Below the pieces are notes generated by a model. That model worked only from the letters and a program-made list of their open reading frames with translations, was not told the DNA's origin and made no database searches. Positions 1-7,194 of a DNA stretch of 54,539 nt are shown here, one piece after another; the first letter of the stretch is position 1; every line of letters starts with the position of its first letter. The translations under genes were made by a program, and so were the position numbers. Source of the stretch: Oscillospiraceae bacterium (lineage in GTDB: Bacteria; Bacillota; Clostridia; Saccharofermentanales; Saccharofermentanaceae); the NCBI GenBank assembly GCA_902764825.1, contig CACWXL010000009.1:1-54539 (forward strand), in the 5' to 3' direction.

Positions 1-159
1 AAGCGCTGATTACAACTGAAACATAATATAGAATCTGTAGTCCCTTTTTCAAAATGATATTCCTCTTCAAATCCTGATCTGTCATAGTCAATAAAACTGT
101 CTATTTTTCATACTATCAATCATAATTCTTTCGCGAAGCAAATCGCTCCTTCAAACTTA
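1..159 (-). other. left-edge segment, possible truncated gene
   Basis: On the minus strand two frames stay open to the window edge. One begins with ATG at 85 and would read MTDQDLKRNIIL..., becoming hydrophobic. The other has no start codon but a protein-like composition (DYDRSGFEEEYHFEKG). A leader motif shared with later gaps (CTGTCTAT on the plus strand at 97-104) lies just upstream of the ATG. I cannot say which frame is real, because the rest of any gene lies outside the window. Confidence 0.25.
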
Positions 160-843
160 TCACTTTTCCTTCTGTATATCATAGGTCTTGAGGAAATTAT
201 CTATATACATAAAATCACAAACTGCATTCTCTGCTGTGCGAAGATCCTTTTCTTCATCACCGACAAATAGAATCTCATCAAGTTCTATGTGCAAGTGCGC
301 TGATGCATACTGAAGTGTTTCTTTGCAAGGTTTCCTGAATCCACAGACTGATGAGGATACATACAAATCCATATCCTTTATGATGTCAGTGATGACCGAT
401 TGAAAAAGAGAATCAGGCATTCCGGTAGGCAGATCCGTAAGACAAGCCACCTTCATATTCAATTCCTTACACTTTGCCAAAAGTTTCGGAGTGTACCCAT
501 AAATACGCGGTTTCAGATCCAAACCGGAGAAAAAGGCTGAAATTGCTTTCTCCAAGTTAAGGTGTTCCTCCCATGATTCCATTGACTTGCTGAAGATTGT
601 CTCCGGTTCGATCTCAACTGTCCTTCCGCTAAAACGTGGATTAAAAGATCTCATCACCTCGCAGGCTTTTTCAAAAGCTTCATCAGATAAGTCAAGCCCG
701 TTTATTTGGGCGACCCTTTCGAATCCCTGTCTGTAATAACCACTCCAATTCATCGGCATGCCCTCATATTCCATAAGGGTCCCGCCCATATCAAAGACTA
801 CTGCTTTGTATTTCTTCATATGCTCCATATTGTTTATATCCAT
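160..843 (-). CDS. HAD-family hydrolase (phosphatase-like)
   Basis: The 227-residue length and motif order fit a haloacid dehalogenase-type hydrolase with a cap domain, normally a cytosolic phosphatase acting on small phosphorylated metabolites. Motif I is FDMGGTL with the nucleophile Asp18; the usual second Asp (position 20) is Gly. Motif II Thr136 lies in CLTDLP, motif III Lys171 in GFRKP, and motif IV is VGDEEKD (Asp196, Asp200). The missing general acid/base Asp is found in some HAD members but makes phosphatase activity less certain. The ATG at 843 has GGAG six bases upstream. The substrate cannot be inferred; the next gene upstream is an unrelated methyltransferase. Confidence 0.85.
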   Translation of the reverse strand: MDINNMEHMKKYKAVVFDMGGTLMEYEGMPMNWSGYYRQGFERVAQINGLDLSDEAFEKACEVMRSFNPRFSGRTVEIEPETIFSKSMESWEEHLNLEKAISAFFSGLDLKPRIYGYTPKLLAKCKELNMKVACLTDLPTGMPDSLFQSVITDIIKDMDLYVSSSVCGFRKPCKETLQYASAHLHIELDEILFVGDEEKDLRTAENAVCDFMYIDNFLKTYDIQKEK

Positions 844-942
844 AGATTCTCCGTACTATTTTTGCACCTGGGTGCGTTTTTTGCTTGTAGTCATCTGCGC
901 AATAATATCTATATAGGACAGGGAATCCGTATCACAAGCTGC

Positions 943-1593
943 TTAGGGTCTCGGTTTGCCCGTCAATTCAAAGATCAACATCTTACCCCGTTCCAGACCA
1001 TCGAACGTGATGCCGCCCTTTTGTTGATAATAAGGACTGTACACCTTCTCAAAATGGATCCCTTCCTGATCTTTTCCGGTATATGTGAAGCCGTAACTGC
1101 AGATCTCATCGATCAGCTTCTTGTGCGTATATTTGCTTTTCTTTTTATTGCTATCCCTGAAATTCGACAGGTGAAACGGCAGAACAGCAAGAACTCCATT
1201 ATTCTTCAATGTCCTTTTTGCTTCCTCTATCATCACGAAACGGTGAAGACCGCCATACAGCCTCTCTTCTCCGTGAAAAATGTCCGAATAGATAATGAGG
1301 TCAAAAGTATCACAGTCAAAATCATGACGGTAATCCTCTCTGCCTATAGACGTAGTGATGCAGTCTATTCCTTCATTCTTTGCTTTTTGGTTTACATATT
1401 CCAAACACTGCCCGTTAATATCAACTGCGCAAACCTTGCATTTCTGATCAAAAGCATATGCTGCCGCAAAGGAATAATTCCCGGCACCGCATCCGTAATC
1501 AAGTATTACGGGATTGGGAACGTTAATGATCGAACAAAAGATAGATGCACCTTCTGTTTTCTCCCAATGATTTACTTCACCGAAAATATCCAT
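943..1593 (-). CDS. class I SAM-dependent methyltransferase
   Basis: A Rossmann-fold methyltransferase of 216 residues. The SAM-binding motif I is LDYGCGAGNY (residues 31-40), followed by an acidic residue at the end of strand beta2 (Asp58 in VCAVDIN) and a motif like DTFDLIIYSDIFHG about residue 95-108. These are the usual determinants for SAM binding. The substrate is unknown. The start ATG is preceded by GGGGAGA. Its neighbours are a HAD hydrolase and a GAD-like protein, so there is no pathway context. A small hairpin (GATTAG/CTAATC) lies in the gap upstream. Confidence 0.85.
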   Translation of the reverse strand: MDIFGEVNHWEKTEGASIFCSIINVPNPVILDYGCGAGNYSFAAAYAFDQKCKVCAVDINGQCLEYVNQKAKNEGIDCITTSIGREDYRHDFDCDTFDLIIYSDIFHGEERLYGGLHRFVMIEEAKRTLKNNGVLAVLPFHLSNFRDSNKKKSKYTHKKLIDEICSYGFTYTGKDQEGIHFEKVYSPYYQQKGGITFDGLERGKMLIFELTGKPRP

Positions 1594-1668
1594 ACAAAAT
1601 TATCTCCCCAATATCATTCTTCATAGTACAAAATACTGCCGATTAGCCAGACTAATCCACCTTGCTGC

Positions 1669-2247
1669 TTACTTACCAAATTCAAGCAGCACGTGCTGAT
1701 GGGTGCCGGCATCGCCCTTCTTCACATATTTAATATCTTCGCCACCACCCAGAACAAGTGCAGGGACAAAGAAAAACGCTTCGTTGTGCTTAAGACTTCC
1801 TAACTTTTCGACAGCCTGGTCAAAAAGGTTCTTCCTCAATACTTTCTCTTTTATCTCAGGATCTAAGATATACCCTCCGAAGAACCCCTCATACGAATAG
1901 GCGCACACATCTATCCTTCGGTAATGGATATCCAGCAAAGAAACATCATTCTCGCCTTCTTCGAGTTTCCTGTAGTAAAAGATGTCACCAAACGCGGAGA
2001 CCATGATTGGAATCTTGTGGAAGTCCTGACCGCCGAGCCAAGAATACAGGCTGTCCATGTAGTCTCTCGGATCGACCACCTTTATCAGGCCATCACCATA
2101 GTCCCCAAAACCATACTCATTCCATAGATACACGATTTCCGGCGGAAGCATCTGATTCGCAAACTCGAGCAATGTCTCATCAGGCTTTGCGAGCTCCTTA
2201 CCTGGAGCATATGCTTTGACAAAATTGGTGATCAAGGTCTCGTTCAT
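1669..2247 (-). CDS. GAD-like / Tdi1-like (DUF1851) protein, possible immunity protein
   Basis: 192 residues. The N-terminal part (PPEIVYLWNEYGFGDYGDGL, about 35-55) has the pattern of GAD-related domains, and the C-terminal half resembles the Tdi1/DUF1851 region found in immunity proteins of polymorphic toxins and in stand-alone orphans. No toxin gene is next to it here, so it could be an orphan immunity gene or have another role. The start is well supported by GGAGGA upstream of ATG 2247. No signal peptide or membrane segment is visible, so it is likely cytosolic. Confidence 0.6.
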   Translation of the reverse strand: MNETLITNFVKAYAPGKELAKPDETLLEFANQMLPPEIVYLWNEYGFGDYGDGLIKVVDPRDYMDSLYSWLGGQDFHKIPIMVSAFGDIFYYRKLEEGENDVSLLDIHYRRIDVCAYSYEGFFGGYILDPEIKEKVLRKNLFDQAVEKLGSLKHNEAFFFVPALVLGGGEDIKYVKKGDAGTHQHVLLEFGK

Positions 2248-2270
2248 ATAAGTCCTCCGAATTCCTAATA

Positions 2271-2618
2271 TTATATTCCACGAGGTTCCGACATTCCGCT
2301 TATCTGAAGCACCGTTCCTTTTGAAATCCCATATTGAGTACCATTCTCAAGGCACAAAGCTACTTTAGTATTCGTCGCGATTCTCACCTTGGTTCTGAAT
2401 ATATCCAGTTCTTTAATCAATATCTGATCATTTCCACTGGTACCCTCAATACAGACCTTATCGCCTGTTCTGACAGTTCCATTGATCTGACCTACAACGA
2501 TCAGATCCTGAGAGTTATTTAATCTGAAAGTATCCTCAACTGTATATGTACCCCCAGACGGATTCTGATCAGAATTATCATTATCTTTCTTGCCAAACAT
2601 TTTTCCCAATATACTCAT
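2271..2618 (-). CDS. small translation-factor-like beta-barrel protein
   Basis: 115 residues. After a charged, low-complexity N-terminus (MFGKKDNDNSD...), residues about 25-110 form alternating beta-strands of the kind seen in domain 2 of EF-Tu and related GTPases (DTFRLNNSQDLIVVGQINGTV, then VRTGDKVCIEG). There is no GTPase domain, so this is a stand-alone barrel of unknown role. The ATG is preceded by TGAGGA. It sits among other small unrelated genes, with the shared leader motif (2642-2649) in its upstream gap. Confidence 0.5.
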   Translation of the reverse strand: MSILGKMFGKKDNDNSDQNPSGGTYTVEDTFRLNNSQDLIVVGQINGTVRTGDKVCIEGTSGNDQILIKELDIFRTKVRIATNTKVALCLENGTQYGISKGTVLQISGMSEPRGI

Positions 2619-2641
2619 ATTTATATCCTCAATAAGTTATA

Positions 2642-2649
2642 CTGTCTAT
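2642..2649 (-). repeat. shared intergenic leader motif (ATAGACAG)
   Basis: On the minus strand the gap upstream of the beta-barrel gene reads GATAATAGACAGTATAACT. Very similar strings lie upstream of the genes starting at 3353 and 4657, and a shorter match occurs at 97-104. The flanking genes are unrelated, so the shared leader is not explained by gene duplication. It could be a common regulatory element or a scar of gene insertion. Confidence 0.45.
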
Positions 2650-2672
2650 TATCTTTACTTCTTTCTTGGATA

Positions 2673-2823
2673 TTAACCAAGAAAACTATCACTTAACACA
2701 TTCAACAGTTCGAAAACAAAATAACCCACTATGCTTCCGGCAAAGACAAATAAAAAAGATATGCCTAATGCCCTTGCGGTAATTCATAAAACCGATTGTC
2801 CTATCTAAATCAATGCTATCCAT
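2673..2823 (-). pseudogene. small membrane protein gene, apparently frameshifted
   Basis: The ATG at 2823-2821 overlaps the stop of the upstream 176-aa gene as TAATG, a typical translational-coupling junction. This frame begins MDSIDLDRTIGFMN and continues into an unconvincing basic/Cys tail. A shift of one base near 2770 reaches a frame encoding a clear transmembrane helix (GISFLFVFAGSIVGYFVF) that stops at 2673. The simplest reading is one small single-pass membrane protein of about 50 residues broken by a single-base indel. It could instead be a sequencing error. Confidence 0.5.
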
Positions 2824-3353
2824 TATTCCTCATATCTGACCACAGCCCCTCCAATATTAGCGCCTTTGGGGAAATACAAGAAATAAACCGGTGTTCCTTT
2901 TTTGTATATCGGATTAACGGAAAGCAATGCGAAATATTTGTCATCTACTGAATAGTATTTATGCATTTTGGAAAAAGCGACCGGATATCTCCAGTTCTTG
3001 CCACGGATAAAACCTAAGTACCATAAGAATTTCTTCTTTCTGATCTTAGAAACAATTATCAGAGAGAAAATGCAGCGAATGTCCAGCGTTGTCGCAAAAG
3101 CACAGCTAAGCGGCAACAAAATAAAAACCACTGTATCATAGAAATCAGAAGGCCCAAACACCTTCGGAATAATCTCAAAAGCCCAAAGTGCAAAAACCGC
3201 TACCGAAATAACAACAACAATAAAGGGTACAACAAAAGTCTTCTTAAAGAATTCATTTCGAATGTACTTGATTGTGGTGTCATCCAATTCACTTGCGTCT
3301 TTGAATTCACTCTTATCCTCTTTTAAAAATAAACCAACGAGCGAACTATCCAT
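2823..3353 (-). CDS. two-helix membrane protein of unknown function
   Basis: 176 residues, not recognised. Two hydrophobic segments are visible: residues about 37-60 (FVVPFIVVVISVAVFALWAF) and about 72-102, separated by a short loop. A soluble C-terminal domain of about 70 residues follows, with strand-rich character and KYFALLSVNPIY. GGGAGA precedes the ATG, and the shared leader motif lies at 3381-3388. It is translationally coupled to the broken small membrane gene downstream. No function can be assigned. Confidence 0.6.
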   Translation of the reverse strand: MDSSLVGLFLKEDKSEFKDASELDDTTIKYIRNEFFKKTFVVPFIVVVISVAVFALWAFEIIPKVFGPSDFYDTVVFILLPLSCAFATTLDIRCIFSLIIVSKIRKKKFLWYLGFIRGKNWRYPVAFSKMHKYYSVDDKYFALLSVNPIYKKGTPVYFLYFPKGANIGGAVVRYEE

Positions 3354-3380
3354 TTCTCTATTCTCCCTTATCAGTTTATA

Positions 3381-3388
3381 CTGTCTAT
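3381..3388 (-). repeat. shared intergenic leader motif (ATAGACAG)
   Basis: The minus strand reads GATAATATAGACAGTATAAA followed by CTGATAAGGGAG just ahead of the gene starting at 3353. It matches the leader at 2642-2649 over about 18 bases apart from a two-base insertion. Confidence 0.45.
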
Positions 3389-3402
3389 ATTATCATCTAT
3401 CG

Positions 3403-3675
3403 TCATTTCAAATATCTGCCAAATAGTACATTCAGCCGTTCTTCATTAATTGGGTTATCGCCACGCCAGTATTCAAGTGGGGGGATAACGTCCGATCGCT
3501 CACTTCCCTTAAAGGGAGTTTTAATCTCGCAACGTTCCTTAAATGAAGTAAAACCATCATAAAGTGGCTTAAGATAATCGTTGGGCATTATCTGTTCTAA
3601 CAATTCTTTTTTAGGAACAGTTTTGCCTCGTAAAATGATATCGCCTTTATGATATTCAATTTCTAATATAATCAT
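3403..3675 (-). CDS. hypothetical protein, 90 aa
   Basis: Not recognised. It is soluble and charged, with a basic patch early (HKGDIILRGKTVPKKELLEQ) and a conserved-looking segment VIPPLEYWRGDNP near the C-terminus. The Shine-Dalgarno is poor (AAGAAAACTAAAC), and its leader partly resembles the repeated motif of neighbouring genes (GAATAGATAATTATGAAT). It is accepted as coding from composition and its tight fit between neighbours. Function unknown. Confidence 0.5.
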   Translation of the reverse strand: MIILEIEYHKGDIILRGKTVPKKELLEQIMPNDYLKPLYDGFTSFKERCEIKTPFKGSERSDVIPPLEYWRGDNPINEERLNVLFGRYLK

Positions 3676-3711
3676 TCTTGTTTAGTTTTCTTAATTCATA
3701 ATTATCTATTC

Positions 3712-4086
3712 CTATACCAATTCAGCTATTATCTTTTCACAGTATACATTTGTATCATTATCCATCTCATATGAATAAAAATGGAAGCGCTTCGTTTTTT
3801 CGTAACCATTGTCTATTAAATCTTCTATGTCCAATCCTGAATAAAAACCATTGTATGGTTCAAAAGAAACTTTGCCACACACATTTTTAAGATGAAGAAT
3901 GATATTATACCGGTTCTCCGAGTCTGTAAGAGTAATATCCAGACACCTAATATCTTGCCCATAATCATCTATATCAAAAAAGAAGTGCAGATCAACTATA
4001 TTTCCAAATTTATACCACGCCTGTAATTCATAGGGGATTTTAGCACGAAGCTTCTCAATTCCTACTATACCATCCGATGTAAACAT
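3712..4086 (-). CDS. hypothetical protein, 124 aa
   Basis: Not recognised. It has alternating beta-strand character with a central acidic/aromatic stretch (GNIVDLHFFFDIDDYGQD), soluble and without a signal peptide. The size and strand-rich composition recall small immunity-type or DUF proteins, but nothing specific matches. The ATG at 4086 is preferred over the one at 4098 because GGAGG lies five bases before it. Confidence 0.55.
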   Translation of the reverse strand: MFTSDGIVGIEKLRAKIPYELQAWYKFGNIVDLHFFFDIDDYGQDIRCLDITLTDSENRYNIILHLKNVCGKVSFEPYNGFYSGLDIEDLIDNGYEKTKRFHFYSYEMDNDTNVYCEKIIAELV

Positions 4087-4138
4087 CACAACCTCCATAT
4101 AATGATAATATCCCTTTATATGATTTCTAATCTGATAA

Positions 4139-4657
4139 TTAATGCTTCCAGAATTGGAACCAGTTCTTTTTTTGTTTCGTATTATGTTCTTCTTTTAGAT
4201 TTGCATCAGCCTTTGCATTGTCATTTGGTTTTTCAAGAATTCTAGGCATCCTTTTCCATTCATCATAAAACCTGTCTTGTTCTTCAATCGATGCATAATC
4301 TTCAGGATCACAGGGATCAAAAATGAATACCAGATCTTCCATTTTAGCAGGATAGCCTAATTTCATTTTATAGGCTTTTCTGGCATCTCCCATATCTAAT
4401 ATCATTGGAGATGGATAGACATTCATACAACAACCCTGACACAACAACATAATATTGTGTTCTTCCAATTGCTTTCGAAGCTCAGTTAATGCTCCCCAAA
4501 AGTGCTCAGCTCCAGATGAATAGGTGTTATTCCCAACCGTAAGAATAATAAGGCAGTCGTTGTCTTCTTGCAGTTCTAGGACAGCACTATCAACGACTCC
4601 GTTTATAATACATGAAACATTAAGTTTCTCTATTTCAGGTTCAAATGAATAATCCAT
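4139..4657 (-). CDS. hypothetical protein, paralogous to the gene at 15778-16188
   Basis: 172 residues, family not recognised. Its core aligns by eye with the protein at 15778-16188. Both contain a helix starting ALTELRKQ / AFQLLRDK, then a small-residue stretch with Cys and Asn, then K(L/M)GYPAKMEDLVF / EMGKPARMDDVHGF, and an acidic segment ending QDRFYDEWKRM / QEAFRKKWFDSL. The C-terminus here adds about 30 charged residues and ends KKNWFQFWKH. It is likely cytosolic. The gene starts with a weak ribosome site and the shared leader motif (4677-4684). Confidence 0.6.
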   Translation of the reverse strand: MDYSFEPEIEKLNVSCIINGVVDSAVLELQEDNDCLIILTVGNNTYSSGAEHFWGALTELRKQLEEHNIMLLCQGCCMNVYPSPMILDMGDARKAYKMKLGYPAKMEDLVFIFDPCDPEDYASIEEQDRFYDEWKRMPRILEKPNDNAKADANLKEEHNTKQKKNWFQFWKH

Positions 4658-4676
4658 ACTTGCTTAGTCAGTTTTT

Positions 4677-4684
4677 CTGTCTAT
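4677..4684 (-). repeat. shared intergenic leader motif (ATAGACAG)
   Basis: The minus strand reads GAATAGATAATAGACAGAAA followed by AACTGACTAAG. It overlaps the stop codon of the upstream gene (TAA at 4684-4686) and precedes the start at 4657. Third full copy of the motif. Confidence 0.45.
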
Positions 4685-4998
4685 TATCTATTCCTTGCTC
4701 TACGTTCTGATTCGTGGATCAGTGTTGACATATCAATCCTACACCACCACTTAACACAACTCCACACAGAACATATTCTAGGATCAGCCTTGATAGCTAC
4801 AGCGTCAGCAAACAGATTATCCGGATTCCCTTCTTCATCACAGTCATCACTCCAAATCAGAATAGGCATATTTTCATAAAACATGACAATATTCCCTTTT
4901 GAATCAACTTTCGAATCCTCTTTAGACAACAAGAAGATATCTTTATCAACGCGTTCATTTAAATCAACATAAATACGTGCTTCGTCCATAAATATCAT
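4684..4998 (-). CDS. hypothetical protein, 104 aa
   Basis: Not recognised. It is acidic with a Trp/Cys-rich C-terminal stretch (CSVWSCVKWWCRIDMSTL), possibly a folded zinc- or disulfide-containing tail. A start at ATG 4989 (MDEARIYV) is equally possible: AGGG lies eleven bases upstream of it but only three bases before the first ATG. Its stop overlaps the leader motif used by the next gene. Confidence 0.5.
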   Translation of the reverse strand: MIFMDEARIYVDLNERVDKDIFLLSKEDSKVDSKGNIVMFYENMPILIWSDDCDEEGNPDNLFADAVAIKADPRICSVWSCVKWWCRIDMSTLIHESERRARNR

Positions 4999-5037
4999 TT
5001 CCCTAGTTCTCTATGTTTGGTACTTCTTCCTGATGAT

Positions 5038-5613
5038 TTACTGATCCAATGCCTTAAGATCAGTTCTCTCATATTTATTTTGGCCTTTTATGCTCTTTTT
5101 ATATTTCCAGCACTTAATGGCATCTTCCAAAGACGCACCTTTGTTTTCTTCGAAAAAATCCCGCACATAAGTATTATATTCAAACTGACTGCCTATATCT
5201 TTTTTTCCGGGTTTCTTCGTGTTCTTGATTTCATTATATGCAACGATCGCATCAGCATATGTTTTCCCGGCATTTGACTTGAGCCATTTTTGAAAAGCGA
5301 CGTTGAAAGAAAAACTCTCACCTATCTCGCGCTTAAAGAATGCTCTGTGAAGTTCAGAACAGACAAAATCAGATTCAATGATGCTGTCTCTTGTTATCGT
5401 CGATATCTTATGTTTTTGAGTCCGCACCGTCTTTGCGGCTAAAACTTTTCCAGTATCAAGAAAGTATGCTATACGCTCCGTCAGTTCTGTTTTTCCGCCG
5501 GATGCCGGCAATCCGTTTTCACGGCAGAAATAAACCAATTCTTCCTTAAGATAGTAATATTCAAGAAATTCTTTGCTTTTCAACTCAATTGTTAATTCAG
5601 GTCTTTCTGACAT
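5038..5613 (-). CDS. SAP-domain protein (DUF6434-like)
   Basis: 191 residues. The N-terminal 50 residues fit a SAP helix-extended-loop-helix motif (LKEELVYFCRENGLPASGGK, then TELTERIAYFLDTG), a putative nucleic-acid-binding fold. Residues about 80-180 resemble the DUF6434 region often following it (FQKWLKSNAGKTYADAIVAY). The role is unknown, and DNA or RNA binding is inferred only from the SAP motif. Translation is supported by AGGA upstream of the ATG. Confidence 0.6.
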   Translation of the reverse strand: MSERPELTIELKSKEFLEYYYLKEELVYFCRENGLPASGGKTELTERIAYFLDTGKVLAAKTVRTQKHKISTITRDSIIESDFVCSELHRAFFKREIGESFSFNVAFQKWLKSNAGKTYADAIVAYNEIKNTKKPGKKDIGSQFEYNTYVRDFFEENKGASLEDAIKCWKYKKSIKGQNKYERTDLKALDQ

Positions 5614-5651
5614 ATCTATATCCTGATAATTTTCCTAACTGGATTATTGTT

Positions 5652-5783
5652 TCAGTCCAAATAGAACTGAGCTTCATCTCTAACATCATCCGGCAAATCA
5701 GTGTTATTTGCAGTTTCTTTCATCAAATTAATATACTTCTCCTCTTCTTCACCCTGTACATCATTAATTATTCTGTTAAGCAT
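5652..5783 (-). CDS. small translationally coupled ORF, 43 aa
   Basis: The ATG (5783) lies inside the last codons of the preceding gene (GGATGCTTAA), so the two reading frames overlap by eight bases, a layout typical of translational coupling. The product begins MLNRIINDVQGEEEEK, is strongly acidic and helical, and ends DDVRDEAQFYLD. The composition is protein-like. It could be a genuine small partner protein or a domain severed from the upstream gene by a frameshift. Confidence 0.45.
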   Translation of the reverse strand: MLNRIINDVQGEEEEKYINLMKETANNTDLPDDVRDEAQFYLD

Positions 5784-6309
5784 CCGGAATCTGTATTTTA
5801 TCCCACAATTGCACTTCAACATATGCGTAATTGCCGAGAGATTCTTTAAGGAAAACGTCAACTGAGCCGTTACATGCCTCGATACGCTCATACAGCATTT
5901 TCTTAGTCAGAACAACAGGTTCATTTCCGTGAATCATCAGAGCACAGCTGTCTCCGAGTGTGAAGCTGACCTGATCGTCGGGCACATCATCAAGATCGAT
6001 AATGATCTTATCGCTGCTGTCAAACCAGTCTCTGAGATATTCGCACTCCAGAAGCGTAAACGAATAGGGATTCCGCAGCTTCGGTTTTCCGTCTAACTTA
6101 ATAAACCTCTCACGCACAAAAGCATCTGCTTTCTTTCGCGCCGGATAATAGTTCTCAAAGTCTGCGAAACGGCCGAAACTGGTAGTATCCGGATGTGCGT
6201 CCGCAAGCTCTTTAGCCTTGCGAAAAGCTTCCTCCTCAGGAAGGAGCATTATATTCTTCCACGGGTCTGTCCCAGGATAAAAGTAGTGCGTAATGTATAG
6301 CTTATCCAT
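5776..6309 (-). CDS. hypothetical protein, 177 aa
   Basis: Not recognised. Soluble mixed alpha/beta with motifs WKNIMLLPEEEAFRKAKELA near the N-terminus and IIIDLDDVPDDQVSFTLGDS in the centre. The ATG at 6309 is preferred because GGAGG is six bases upstream, whereas the ATG at 6315 touches it. The stop overlaps the start of a 43-codon ORF. No function is assigned. Confidence 0.55.
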   Translation of the reverse strand: MDKLYITHYFYPGTDPWKNIMLLPEEEAFRKAKELADAHPDTTSFGRFADFENYYPARKKADAFVRERFIKLDGKPKLRNPYSFTLLECEYLRDWFDSSDKIIIDLDDVPDDQVSFTLGDSCALMIHGNEPVVLTKKMLYERIEACNGSVDVFLKESLGNYAYVEVQLWDKIQIPDA

Positions 6310-6362
6310 GATCATCCTCCGTCTCTTTTACCATTGTATATTAGTTCGCATGATTCCTGATT

Positions 6363-6863
6363 CTATGATACTACTTGTTCTGTTTTCACTATTACAAAAC
6401 CGGAATCTTTATACATCTGTACTGCATGTTCATTCCAGGCTGCAACATGAAGGATGATGCTGTCATCACAGTGTTCTTGAATATGATTCATTGCCCATAT
6501 GAGAAGTTTCCTGCCATACCCCAAATGTCTGTATTTACTGCAGACAAAAAGATCATCTATCTCGTTCCCATAACAGGCAACTGATCCTATCAATTCATCA
6601 TGATCCGTCAGGAGAAAAATATCTTTCGCCTTCGACAAGAAAGAATCTTTTTCTGAATACCAGTTATAAGGTTTGATATCGAGAACTTTCCGCATTGGAT
6701 AGAAAGCGTCATTGTACGATTCCATGTATTGTTGGGCGAATGATTCATCGAAAGGAATACAATCGATCTCAGATCCCGGAATCTTATCTTTATTCCATTG
6801 CATCTCGTAAACTGTAATCATATGCTCATAATAGTTATGACCGATCATCTGTTGATCAGCCAT
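6363..6863 (-). CDS. GNAT-family N-acetyltransferase
   Basis: 166 residues. The acetyl-CoA pyrophosphate-binding loop is recognisable as CSKYRHLGYGRKLL (Q/R-x-x-G-x-G/A type), after a beta-strand EIDDLFV. The C-terminal part has the usual VAAWNEHAVQMYKDSGF signature. The substrate is unknown. The start overlaps the end of the preceding 111-aa gene by eight bases, suggesting co-translation with that small membrane protein and the zinc-ribbon gene before it. Confidence 0.85.
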   Translation of the reverse strand: MADQQMIGHNYYEHMITVYEMQWNKDKIPGSEIDCIPFDESFAQQYMESYNDAFYPMRKVLDIKPYNWYSEKDSFLSKAKDIFLLTDHDELIGSVACYGNEIDDLFVCSKYRHLGYGRKLLIWAMNHIQEHCDDSIILHVAAWNEHAVQMYKDSGFVIVKTEQVVS

Positions 6864-7191
6864 CCACGTAAATAGCTGTTATATCTTCTAATTCAAACCG
6901 ATTCAGCGGCATCGCCTCAACCACTTTATCAGGATCCGGTTCTTCAATACCCGAATCAATATTTTCAGTATAATTAATAATGAACATGTCAGCCTCGTCC
7001 TGCTTTTCCCAATGATGCTCCAAATGGTTCTTGCAAACGTCGAAAGAGATATCGATTTTATAATCTTCTACCATGCCGGTGCTGTTTCCAATGTCATTTG
7101 ATCTGGAAAGAAGAATTGCAAAAATAACACAAGCTAGTCCAAACCCCAGGCCGACAGAAAAAAAGCAGACAACAAAAGTAATAACTTCCAT
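6856..7191 (-). CDS. small membrane-anchored protein, 111 aa
   Basis: A hydrophobic N-terminal helix (residues 1-28, ITFVVCFFSVGLGFGLACVI...) acts as signal anchor, followed by an acidic soluble region. Not recognised. AGGGGTGAG precedes the ATG and includes the stop of the upstream zinc-ribbon gene three bases away. It overlaps the GNAT gene downstream. The three genes probably form one transcript. Confidence 0.55.
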   Translation of the reverse strand: MEVITFVVCFFSVGLGFGLACVIFAILLSRSNDIGNSTGMVEDYKIDISFDVCKNHLEHHWEKQDEADMFIINYTENIDSGIEEPDPDKVVEAMPLNRFELEDITAIYVDG

Positions 7192-7194
7192 TAC

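Noticed and set aside
706..1626. 306-codon plus-strand ORF
   Set aside because: It is antisense to the methyltransferase gene, with Cys/His/Phe-rich non-protein-like composition and no start signals.
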